64,000 bases of DNA from Parietaria judaica. Lineage: Eukaryota > Streptophyta > Magnoliopsida > Rosales > Urticaceae. Of this stretch, positions 26,362 to 38,211 are shown piece by piece. The notes beneath the pieces are model-generated. The model was not told where the DNA came from. It saw nothing but the letters and a program-made list of their open reading frames with translations, and did not search any database. The DNA lies in the NCBI GenBank assembly GCA_954871525.1, contig OX940866.1, positions 38,018,521-38,082,520 on the forward strand. The letters run 5' to 3'. The translations under genes and the position numbers were made by a program. Every line of letters starts with the position of its first letter. Within the stretch, counting starts at the first letter, position 1.

Positions 26362-29283
26362 GTCAACAATTTAATCCTTGCATATTTTTGCATGAGAACT
26401 CTTGTTATATTCAAATTCCAATGTATAAGCCCTAAAATCATTATTTTTTCAATTGGTTCGACTTTTAGGTCGTAAACAATGTAAAATAAAGAAATGCTAT
26501 AGGAAATGCTATAGCATTTCCTATGGAATTTAACGTCAACAATTTAATCCTTGCATATTTTTGCATGAGAACGCTTGTAATATTAAAATTCCAACGTATA
26601 AGCCCTAAAATCATTATTTTTTCAATTGATTTGAAATTTAAGGTTGTAAAAAATATAAAATAAAGAAATGCTATAGGAAATGCTATAGCATTTCCTATGG
26701 CATTTCTCGTCAACAATTTAATCCTTGCATATTTTTGCATGAGAACTCTTGTTATATTAAAATTCCAATGTATAAGCCCTATAATCAATATTTTTTCAAT
26801 TGGTTTGAAATTTTAGGTCGTAAACAATGTAAAATAAAGAAATGCTATAGGAAATGCTAGTATTTCCTATGGCATTTCTCGTCAACAATTTAATCCTTGC
26901 ATATTTTTGCGTGAGAACTCTTGTTATATTCAAATTCCAATGTATAAGCTTTAAAATCGTTATTTTTTCAATTGGTTCGAAATTTAAGGTTGTAAAAAAT
27001 GTAAAATAAAGAAATGCTATAGGAAATGCTATAGCATTTCGTATGGCATTTCCCGTCAACAATTTAATCCTTGCATATTTTTGCATGAGAACTCTTGTTA
27101 TATTCAAATTCCAATGTATAAGCCCTAAAATCATTATTTTTTCAATTGGTTCGACTTTTAGGTCGTAAACAATGTAAAATAAAGAAATGCTATAGGAAAT
27201 GCTATAGCATTTCCTATGGAATTTAACGTCAACAATTTAATCCTTGCATATTTTTGCATGAGAACGCTTGTAATATTAAAATTCCAACGTATAAGCCCTA
27301 AAATCATTATTTTTTCAATTGGTTTGAAATTTAAGGTTGTAAAAAATATAAAATAAAGAAATGCTATAGGAAATGTTATAGCATTTCGTATGGCATTTCT
27401 CGTCAACAATTTAATCCTTGAATATTTTTGCATGAGAACTCTTGTTATATTCCAATTCCAATATATAAGCCCTAAAATAATTATTTTTTCAATTGGTTCG
27501 AAATTTAAGGTTGTAAAAAATGTAAAATAAAGAAATTCTATAGCATTTCCTATGGCATTTCTCGTCAACAATTTAATCCTTGCATATTTTTGCATGAGAA
27601 CTCTTGTTATATTAAAATTCCAATGTATAAGCCCTATAATCATTATTTTTTCAATTGGTTTGAAATTTTAGGTCGTAAACAATGTAAAATAAAGAAATGC
27701 TATAGGAAATGCTAGTATTTCCTATGGCATTTCACGTCAACAATTTAATCCTTGCATATCTTTGCGTGAGAACTCTTGTTATATTCAAATTCCAATGTAT
27801 AAGCTTTAAAATCGTTATTTTTTCAATTGGTTCAAAATTTAAGGTTGTAAAAAATGTAAAATAAAGAAATGCTATAGGAAATGCTATAGCATTTCGTATG
27901 GCATTTCCCGTCAACAATTTAATCCTTGCATATTTTTGCATGAGAACTCTTGTTATATTCAAATTCCAATGTATAAGCCCTAAAATCATTATTTTTTCAA
28001 TTGGTTCGACTTTTAGGTCGTAAACAATGTAAAATAAAGAAATGCTATAGGAAATGCTATAGCATTTCCTATGGAATTTAACGTCAACAATTTAATCCTT
28101 GCATATTTTTGCATGAGAACGCTTGTAATATTAAAATTCCAACGTATAAGCCCTAAAATCATTATTTTTTCAATTGGTTTGAAATTTAAGGTTGTAAAAA
28201 ATATAAAATAAAGAAATGCTATAGGAAATGCTATAGCATTTCGTATGGCATTTCTCGTCAACAATTTAATCCTTGAATATTTTTGCATGAGAACTCTTGT
28301 TATATTCCAATTCCAATATATAAGCCCTAAAATAATTATTTTTTCAATTGGTTCGAAATTTAAGGTTGTAAAAAATGTAAAATAAAGAAATTCTATAGCA
28401 TTTCCTATGGCATTTCTCGTCAACAATTTAATCCTTGCATATTTTTGCATGAGAACTCTTGTTATATTCAAATTCCAATGTATAAGCCCTAAAATCATTA
28501 TTTTTTCAATTGGTTCGACTTTTAGGTCGTAAACAATGTAAAATAAAGAAATGCTATAGGAAATGCTATAGCATTTCCTATGGAATTTAACGTCAACAAT
28601 TTAATCCTTGCATATTTTTGCATGAGAACGCTTGTAATATTAAAATTCCAACGTATAAGCCCTAAAATCATTATTTTTTCAATTGGTTTGAAATTTAAGG
28701 TTGTAAAAAATATAAAATAAAGAAATGCTATAGGAAATGCTATAGCATTTCCTATGGCATTTCTCGTCAACAATTTAATCCTTGCATATTTTTGCATGAG
28801 AACTCTTGTTATATTCAAATTCCAATGATAAGCCCTATAATCATTATTTTTTCAATTGGTTTGAAATTTTAGGTCGTAAACAATGTAAAATAAAGAAATG
28901 CTATAGGAAATGCTAGTATTTCCTATGGCATTTCTCGTCAACAATTTAATCCTTGCATATTTTTGCGTGAGAACTCTTGTTATATTCAAATTCCAATGTA
29001 TAAGCTTTAAAATCATTATTTTTTCAATTGGTTCGAAATTTAAGGTTGTAAAAAATGTAAAATAAAGAAATGCTATAGGAAATGCTATAGCATTTCGTAT
29101 GGCATTTCTCGTCAACAATTTAATCCTTGCATATTTTTGCATGAGAACTCTTGTTATATTCAAATTCCAATGTATAAGCCCTAAAATCATTATTTTTTCA
29201 ATTGGTTCATCTTTTAGGTCGTAAACAATGTAAAATAAAGAAATGCTATAGGAAATGCTATAGCATTTCCTATGGAATTTAAC
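26362..29283. repeat. Variable 3- to 5-monomer modules, each ending in a class B monomer
   Basis: After a first class B monomer (26362-26534) the modules are 26535-27227 (174, 172, 174, 173), 27228-28082 (174, 162, 172, 174, 173), 28083-28591 (174, 162, 173) and 28592-29283 (174, 171, 174, 173). Each opens with AACGCTTGTAATATT and AAAAAATATAAAATAAAG and closes with GGTTCGACTTTTAGGTCG (GGTTCATCTTTTAGG at 29206). They look like insertions and losses of single monomers on a common theme. Confidence 0.85.
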
Positions 29284-31784
29284 GTCAACAATTTAATCCT
29301 TGCATATTTTTGCATGAGAACGCTTGTAATATTAAAATTCCAACGTATAAGCCCTAAAATCATTATTTTTTCAATTGGTTTGAAATTTAAGGTTGTAAAA
29401 AATATAAAATAAAGAAATGCTATAGGAAATGCTATAGCATTTCGTATGGCATTTCTCGTCAACAATTTAATCAGTGAATATTTTTGCATGAGAACTCTTG
29501 TTATATTCCAATTCCAATATATAAGCCCTAAAATAATTATTTTTTCAATTGGTTCGAAATTTAAGGTTGTAAAAAATGTAAAATAAAGAAATTCTATAGC
29601 ATTTCCTATGGCATTTCTCGTCAACAATTTAATCCTTGCATATTTTTGCATGAGAACTCTTGTTATATTAAAATTCAAATGTATAAGCCCTAAAATCATT
29701 ATTTTTTCAATTGGTTTGAAATTTAAGGTTGTAAAAAATGTAAAATAAAGAAATGTTATAGGAAATACTATAGCATTTCGTATGGCATTTCTCGTCAACA
29801 ATTTAATCCTTGAATATTTTTGCATAAAAACTCTTGTTATATTCCAATTCCAATATATAAGCCCTAAAATAATTATTTTTTCAATTGGTTCGAAATTTAA
29901 GGTTCTAAAAAATGTAAAATAAAGAAATTCTATAGCATTTCCTATGGCATTTCTCGTCAACAACTTAATCCTTGCATATTTTTGCATGAGAACTCTTGTT
30001 ATATTAAAATTCCAATGTATAAGCCCTAAAATCATTATTTTTTCAATTGGTTTGAAATTTAAGGTTGTAAAAAATGTAAAATAAAGAAATGCTATAGCAT
30101 TTCGTATGGCATTTCTCGTCAACAATTTAATCCTTGAATATTTTTGCATGAGAACTCTTGCTATATTCCAATTCCAATATATAAGCCCTAAAATAATTAT
30201 TTTTTCAATTGGTTCGAAATTTAAGGTTGTAAAAAATGTAAAATAAAGAAATTCTATAGCATTTCCTATGGCATTTCTCGTTAACAATTTAATCCTTGCA
30301 TATTTTTGTATGAGAACTCTTGTTATATTCAAATTCCAATGTATAAGCCCTAAAATCATTATTTTTTCAATTGGTTCGAAATTTAAGGTTGTAAAAAATG
30401 TAAAATAAAGAAATGCTATAGGAAATGCTATAGCATTTCCTATGGTATTTCTCGTCAACAATTTAATCCTTGCATATTTTTGCATGAGAACTCTTGTTAT
30501 ATTCCAATTCCAATGTATAAGCCCTAAAATAATTATTTTTTCAATTGGTTCGAAATTTAAGGTTGTAAAAAATGTAAAATAAAGAAATTCTATAGCATTT
30601 CCTATGGCATTTCTCGTCAACAATTTAATCCTTGCATATCTTTGCATGAGAACTTTTGTTATATTCAAATTCCAATGTATAAGCCCTAAAATCATTATTT
30701 TTTCAATTGGTTTGAAATTTAAGGTTGTAAAAAATGTAAAATAAAGAAATGCTATAGGAAATGCTATAGCATTTCGTATGGCATTTCTCGTCAACAATTT
30801 AATCCTTGAATATTTTTGCATGAGAACTCTTGTTATATTCCAATTCCAATATATAAGCCCTAAAATAATTATTTTTTCAATTGGTTCGAAATTTAAGGTT
30901 GTAAAAAATGTAAAATAAAGAAATTCTATAGCATTTCCTATGGCATTTCTCGTCAACAATTTAATCCTTGCATATCTTTGCATGAGAACTCTTGTTATAT
31001 TCAAATTCCAATGTATAAGCCCTAAAATCATTATTTTTTCAATTGGTTTGAAATTTAAGGTTGTAAAAAATGTAAAATAAAGAAATGCTATAGCATTTCG
31101 TATGGCATTTCTCGTCAACAATTTCATCCTTGCATATTTTTGCATGAGAACTCTTGTTATATTCCAATTCCAATGTATAAGCCCTAAAATAATTATTTTT
31201 TCAATTGGTTCGAAATTTAAGGTTGTAAAAAATGTAAAATAAAGAAATTCTATAGCATTTCCTATGGCATTTCTCGTCAACAATTTAATCCTTGCATATT
31301 TTTGCATGAGAACTCTTGTTATATTCAAATTCCAATGTATATGCCCTAAAATCATTATTTTTTCAATTGGTTTGAAATTTAAGGTTGTAAAAAATGTAAA
31401 ATAAAGAAATGCTATAGCATTTCGTATGGCATTTCTCGTCAACAATTTAATCCTTGCATATTTTTGCATGAGAACTCTTGTTATATTCAAATTCCAATGT
31501 ATATGCCCTAAAATCATTATTTTTTCAATTGGTTTGAAATTTAAGGTTGTAAAAAATGTAAAATAAAGAAATGCTATAGGAAATGCTATAGCATTTCGTA
31601 TGGCATTTCTTGTCAACAATTTAATCCTTGCATATTTTTGTATGAGAACTCTTGTTATATTCAAATTCCAATGTATAAGCCCTAAAATCATTATTTTTTC
31701 AATTGGTTCGACTTTTAGGTCGTAAACAATGTAAAATAAAGAAATGCTATAGGAAATGCTATAGCATTTCCTATGGAATTTAAC
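29284..31784. repeat. Long run of 174/162-bp monomers (dimeric family)
   Basis: Fifteen monomers, 174 or 162 bp with a final 173-bp class B, run without a frame-changing indel until that last one. The segment 30118-31113 (six monomers) reappears at 31947-32954 with a private CTTGCTATATT mark (30161 and 31990) and a TATGGTATTTC mark (30442 and 32271). This run gives the longest continuous minus-strand open frame in the window, 825 codons at 29214-31691, which I read as satellite read-through and not as a gene. Confidence 0.88.
30280..30453. repeat. Representative full-length 174-bp monomer (class A)
   Basis: This copy is close to the consensus of the long class. In order it holds a TTGCAT motif repeated at 10-bp spacing, CCAATGTATAAGCCC, a T6 tract, TTGGTTCGAAATTTAAGG, an A6 tract, AAAATAAAG, and the long palindrome with both 12-bp GAAATGCTATAG copies. 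A sister form has GGTTTGAAATTT in place of GGTTCGAAATTT and usually CATTTCGTATGG in place of CATTTCCTATGG. The class A form contains TTCGAA, so a TTCGAA-cutting enzyme should give a ladder from monomers that keep it. The start is arbitrary, taken at the G of GTCAAC. Confidence 0.9.
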
Positions 31785-33127
31785 GTCAACAATTTAATCC
31801 TTGCATATTTTTGCATGAGAACGCTTGTAATATTAAAATTCCAATGTATAAGCCCTAAAATCATTATTTTTTCAATTGGTTTGAAATTTAAGGTTGTAAA
31901 AAATGTAAAATAAAGAAATGCTATAGCATTTCGTATGGCATTTCTCGTCAACAATTTAATCCTTGAATATTTTTGCATGAGAACTCTTGCTATATTCCAA
32001 TTCCAATATATAAGCCCTAAAATAATTATTTTTTCAATTGGTTCGAAATTTAAGGTTGTAAAAAATGTAAAATAAAGAAATTCTATAGCATTTCCTATGG
32101 CATTTCTCGTCAACAATTTAATCCTTGCATATTTTTGTATGAGAACTCTTGTTATATTCAAATTCCAATGTATAAGCCCTAAAATCATTATTTTTTCAAT
32201 TGGTTCGAAATTTAAGGTTGTAAAAAATGTAAAATAAAGAAATGCTATAGGAAATGCTATAGCATTTCCTATGGTATTTCTCGTCAACAATTTAATCCTT
32301 GCATATTTTTGCATGAGAACTCTTGTTATATTCCAATTCCAATGTATAAGCCCTAAAATAATTATTTTTTCAATTGGTTCGAAATTTAAGGTTGTAAAAA
32401 ATGTAAAATAAAGAAATTCTATAGCATTTCCTATGGCATTTCTCGTCAACAATTTAATCCTTGCATATCTTTGCATGAGAACTCTTGTTATATTCAAATT
32501 CCAATGTATAAGCCCTAAAATCATTATTTTTTCAATTGGTTTGAAATTTAAGGTTGTAAAAAATGTAAAATAAAGAAATGCTATAGGAAATGCTATAGCA
32601 TTTCGTATGGCATTTCTCGTCAACAATTTAATCCTTGAATATTTTTGCATGAGAACTCTTGTTATATTCCAATTCCAATATATAAGCCCTAAAATAATTA
32701 TTTTTTCAATTGGTTCGAAATTTAAGGTTGTAAAAAATGTAAAATAAAGAAATTCTATAGCATTTCCTATGGCATTTCTCGTCAACAATTTAATCCTTGC
32801 ATATCTTTGCATGAGAACTCTTGTTATATTCAAATTCCAATGTATAAGCCCTAAAATCATTATTTTTTCAATTGGTTTGAAATTTAAGGTTGTAAAAAAT
32901 GTAAAATAAAGAAATGCTATAGGAAATGCTATAGCATTTCGTATGGCATTTCTCGTCAACAATTTCATCCTTGCATATTTTTGCATGAGAACTCTTGTTA
33001 TATTCCAATTCCAATGTATAAGCCCTAAAATAATTATTTTTTCAATTGTTTCGACTTTTAGGTCGTAAACAATGTAAAATAAAGAAATGCTATAGGAAAT
33101 GCTATAGCATTTCCTATGGAATTTAAC
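31785..33127. repeat. Second copy of the dimeric segment, ending in class B
   Basis: Monomers are 162, 162, 174, 162, 174, 162, 174 and 173 bp. Positions 31947-32954 match 30118-31113, offset 1,829 bp. Near the end the offset becomes 1,841, because this copy keeps both 12-bp units where the first has one (near 32900 versus 31085). Both copies share the rare AATTTCATCC just after that point. Confidence 0.88.
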
Positions 33128-35325
33128 GTCAACAATTTAATCCTTGCATATTTTTGCATGAGAACGCTTGTAATATTAAAATTCCAACGTATAAGCCCTA
33201 AAATCATTATTTTTTCAATTGGTTTGAAATTTAAGGTTGTAAAAAATATAAAATAAAGAAATGCTATAGGAAATGCTAGCATTTCGTATGGCATTTCTCG
33301 TCAACAATTTCATCCTTGAATATTTTTGCATGAGAACTCTTGTTATATTCCAATTCCAATATATAAGCCCTAAAATAATTATTTTTTCAATTGGTTCGAA
33401 ATTTAAGGTTGTAAAAAATGTAAAATAAAGAAATTCTATAGCATTTCCTATGGCATTTCTCGTCAACAATTTAATCCTTGCATATTTTTGCATGAGAACT
33501 CTTGTTATATTAAAATTCCAATGTATAAGCCCTAAAATCATTATTTTTTCAATTGGTTTGAAATTTAAGGTTGTAAAAAATGTAAAATAAAGAAATGCTA
33601 TAGGAAATGCTATAGCATTTCGTATGGCATTTCTCGTCAACAATTTAATCCTTTAATATTTTTGCATAAAAACTCTTGTTATATTCCAATTCCAATATAT
33701 AAGCCCTAAAATAATTATTTTTTCAATTGGTTTGAAATTTAAGGTTGTAAAAAATGTAAAATAAAGAAATGCTATAGGAAATGCTATAGCATTTCGTATG
33801 GCATTTCTTGTCAACAATTTAATCCTTGCATATTTTTGCATGAGAACTCTTGTTATATTCAAATTCCAATGTATAAGCCCTAAAATCATTATTTTTTCAA
33901 TTGGTTCGACTTTTAGGTCGTAAACAATGTAAAATAAAGAAATGCTATAGGAAATGCTATAGCATTTCCTATGGAATTTAACGTCAACAATTTAATCCTT
34001 GCATATTTTTGCATGAGAACGCTTGTAATATTAAAATTCCAACGTATAAGCCCTAAAATCATTATTTTTTCAATTGGTTTGAAATTTAAGGTTGTAAAAA
34101 ATATAAAATAAAGAAATGCTATAGGAAATGCTATAGCATTTCGTATGGCATTTCTCGTCAACAATTTAATCCTTGAATATTTTTGCATGAGAACTCTTGT
34201 TATATTCCAATTCCAATATATAAGCCCTAAAATAATTATTTTTTCAATTGGTTCGAAATTTAAGGTTGTAAAAAATGTAAAATAAAGAAATTCTATAGCA
34301 TTTCCTATGGCATTTCTCGTCAACAATTTAATCCTTGCATATTTTTGCATGAAAACTCTTGTTATATTAAAATTCCAATGTATAAGCCCTAAAATCATTA
34401 TTTTTTCAATTGGTTTGAAATTTAAGGTTGTAAAAAATGTAAAATAAAGAAATGCTATAGGAAATGCTATAGCATTTCGTATGGCATTTCTCGTCAACAA
34501 TTTAATCCTTGAATATTTTTGCATAAAAACTCTTGTTATATTCCAATTCCAATATATAAGCCCTAAAATAATTATTTTTTCAATTGGTTCGAAATTTAAG
34601 GTTGTAAAAAATGTAAAATAAAGAAATTCTATAGCATTTCCTATGACATTTCTCGTCAACAATTTAATCCTTGCATATTTTTGCATGAGAACTCTTGTTA
34701 TATTAAAATTCCAATGTATAAGCCCTAAAATCATTATTTTTTCAATTGGTTTGAAATTTAAGGTTGTAAAAAATGTAAAATAAAGAAATGCTATAGCATT
34801 TCGTATGGCATTTCTCGTCAACAATTTAATCCTTGAATATTTTTGCATGAGAACTCTTGTTATATTCCAATTCCAATATATAAGCCCTAAAATAATTATT
34901 TTTTCAATTGGTTCGAAATTTAAGGTTGTAAAAAATGTAAAATAAAGAAATTCTATAGCATTTCCTATGGCATTTCTCGTCAACAATTTAATCCTTGCAT
35001 ATTTTTGTATGAGAACTCTTGTTATATTCAAATTCCAATGTATAAGCCCTAAAATCATTATTTTTTCAATTGGTTCGACTTTTAGGTCGTAAACAATGTA
35101 AAATAAAGAAATGCTATAGGAAATGCTATAGCATTTCCTATGGAATTTAACGTCAACAATTTAATCCTTGCATATTTTTGCATGAGAACGCTTGTAATAT
35201 TAAAATTCCAATGTATAAGCCCTAAAATCATTATTTTTTCAATTGGTTCGAAATTTAAGGTTGTAAAAAATGTAAAATAAAGAAATGCTATAGGAAATGC
35301 TATAGCATTTCCTATGACATTTCTC
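33128..35325. repeat. Partial copy of the 2,886-bp HOR
   Basis: From 33300 the sequence matches the unit to its right at an offset of 2,886 bp, including AATTTCATCC (33307 and 36193) and the class B monomer ending at 33982 and 36868. It lacks the opening class D monomer and the monomers that follow it, so it is an incomplete first copy. One monomer near 33260 is 2 bp shorter than its counterpart. Confidence 0.85.
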
Positions 35326-38211
35326 GTCAACAATTTAATCCTTGCATATTTTTGCATGAGAACTCTTGTTATATTCAAATTCCAATGTATAAGCCCTAAA
35401 ATCATTATTTTTTCAATTTATTTGAAATTTAAGGTTGTAAAAAATTGTAAAATAAAGAAATGCTATAGGAAATGCTATAGCATTTCGTATGGCATTTCTC
35501 GTCAACAATTTAATCCTTGCATATTCTTGCATGAGAACTCTTGTTATATTCAAATTCCAATGTATAAGCCCTAAAATCATTATTTTTTCAATTGGTTCGA
35601 CTTTTAGGTCGTAAACAATGTAAAATAAAGAAATGCTATAGGAAATGCTCCTATGGAATTTAACGTCAACAATTTAATCCTTGCATAGTTTTGCATGAGA
35701 ACGCTTGTAATATTAAAATTCCAATGTATAAGCCCTAAAATCATTATTTTTTCAATTGGTTCGAAATTTAAGGTTGTAAAAAATGTAAAATAAAGAAATG
35801 CTATAGGAAATGCTATAGCATTTCGTATGGCATTTCTTGTCAACAATTTAATCCTTGCATATTTTTGCATGAGAACTCTTGTTATATTCAAATTCCAATG
35901 TATAAGCCCTAAAATAGTTATTTTTTCAATTGGTTCGACTTTTAGGTCGTAAACAATGTAAAATAAAGAAGTGCTATAGGAAATGCTATAGCATTTCCTA
36001 TGGAATTTAACGTCAACAATTTAATCCTTGCATATTTTTGCATGAGAACGCTTGTAATATTAAAATTCCAACGTATAAGCCCTAAAATCATTATTTTTTC
36101 AATTGGTTTGAAATTTAAGGTTGTAAAAAATATAAAATAAAGAAATGCTATAGGAAATGCTATAGCATTTCGTATGGCATTTCTCGTCAACAATTTCATC
36201 CTTGAATATTTTTGCATGAGAACTCTTGTTATATTCCAATTCCAATATATAAGCCCTAAAATAATTATTTTTTCAATTGGTTCGAAATTTAAGGTTGTAA
36301 AAAATGTAAAATAAAGAAATTCTATAGCATTTCCTATGGCATTTCTCGTCAACAATTTAATCCTTGCATATTTTTGCATGAGAACTCTTGTTATATTAAA
36401 ATTCCAATGTATAAGCCCTAAAATCATTATTTTTTCAATTGGTTTGAAATTTAAGGTTGTAAAAAATGTAAAATAAAGAAATGCTATAGGAAATGCTATA
36501 GCATTTCGTATGGCATTTCTCGTCAACAATTTAATCCTTGAATATTTTTGCATAAAAACTCTTGTTATATTCCAATTCCAATATATAAGCCCTAAAATAA
36601 TTATTTTTTCAATTGGTTCGAAATTTAAGGTTGTAAAAAATGTAAAATAAAGAAATGCTATAGGAAATGCTATAGCATTTCGTATGGCATTTCTTGTCAA
36701 CAATTTAATCCTTGCATATTTTTGCATGAGAACTCTTGTTATATTCAAATTCCAATGTATAAGCCCTAAAATCATTATTTTTTCAATTGGTTCGACTTTT
36801 AGGTCGTAAACAATGTAAAATAAAGAAATGCTATAGGAAATGCTATAGCATTTCCTATGGAATTTAACGTCAACAATTTAATCCTTGCATATTTTTGCAT
36901 GAGAACGCTTGTAATATTAAAATTCCAACGTATAAGCCCTAAAATCATTATTTTTTCTATTGGTTTGAAATTTAAGGTTGTAAAAAATATAAAATAAAGA
37001 AATGCTATAGGAAATGCTATAGCATTTCGTATGGCATTTCTCGTCAACAATTTAATCCTTGAATATTTTTGCATGAGAACTCTTGTTATATTCCAATTCC
37101 AATATATAAGCCCTAAAATAATTATTTTTTCAATTGGTTCAAAATTTAAGGTTGTAAAAAATGTAAAATAAAGAAATTCTATAGCATTTCCTATGGCATT
37201 TCTCGTCAACAATTTAATCCTTGCATATTTTTGCATGAGAACTCTTGTTATATTAAAATTCCAATGTATAAGCCCTAAAATCATTATTTTTTCAATTGGT
37301 TTGAAATTTAAGGTTGTGAAAAATGTAAAATAAAGAAATGCTATAGGAAATGCTATAGCATTTCGTATGGCATTTCTCGTCAACAATTTAATCCTTGAAT
37401 ATTTTTGCATAAAAACTCTTGTTATATTCCAATTCCAATATATAAGCCCTAAAATAATTATTTTTTCAATTGGTTCGAAATTTAAGGTTGTAAAAAATGT
37501 AAAATAAAGAAATTCTATAGCATTTCCTATGGCATTTCTCGTCAACAATTTAATCCTTGCATATTTTTGCATGAGAACTCTTGTTATATTAAAATTCCAA
37601 TGTATAAGCCCTAAAATCATTATTTTTTCAATTGGTTTGAAATTTAAGGTTGTAAAAAATGTAAAATAAAGAAATGCTATAGCATTTCGTATGGCATTTC
37701 TCGTCAACAATTTAATCCTAGAATATTTTTGCATGAGAACTCTTGTTATATTCCAATTCCAATATATAAGCCCTAAAATAATTATTTTTTCAATTGGTTC
37801 GAAATTTAAGGTTGTAAAAAATGTAAAATAAAGAAATTCTATAGCATTTCCTATGGCATTTCTCGTCAACAATTTAATCCTTGCATATTTTTGTATGAGA
37901 ACTCTTGTTATATTCAAATTCCAATGTATAAGCCCTAAAATCATTATTTTTTCAATTGGTTCGACTTTTAGGTCGTAAACAATGTAAAATAAAGAAATGC
38001 TATAGGAAATGCTATAGCATTTCCTATGGAATTTAACGTCAACAATTTAATCCTTGCATATTTTTGCATGAGAACGCTTGTAATATTAAAATTCCAATGT
38101 ATAAGCCCTAAAATCATTATTTTTTCAATTGGTTCGAAATTTAAGGTTGTAAAAAATGTAAAATAAAGAAATGCTATAGGAAATGCTATAGAATTTCCTA
38201 TGGCATTTCTC
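35326..38211. repeat. 2,886-bp 17-monomer HOR unit
   Basis: Monomer lengths are 175, 164, 174, 173, 174, 162, 174, 174, 173, 174, 162, 174, 162, 162, 162, 173 and 174, which sum to 2,886. It opens with the class D monomer and the 164-bp monomer. It contains three class B monomers of 173 bp, plus the 164-bp one, which is class B with 9 bp lost. Confidence 0.92.

Noticed and set aside
29214..31691. 825-codon minus-strand open reading frame, and about 75 shorter ones of the same repeat, as protein genes
   Set aside because: The translation is the satellite monomer repeated; the frame ends at frame-shifting class B or C monomers, start codons are arbitrary, and there is no flanking gene structure. 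Treated as read-through of a repeat whose length is a multiple of three.
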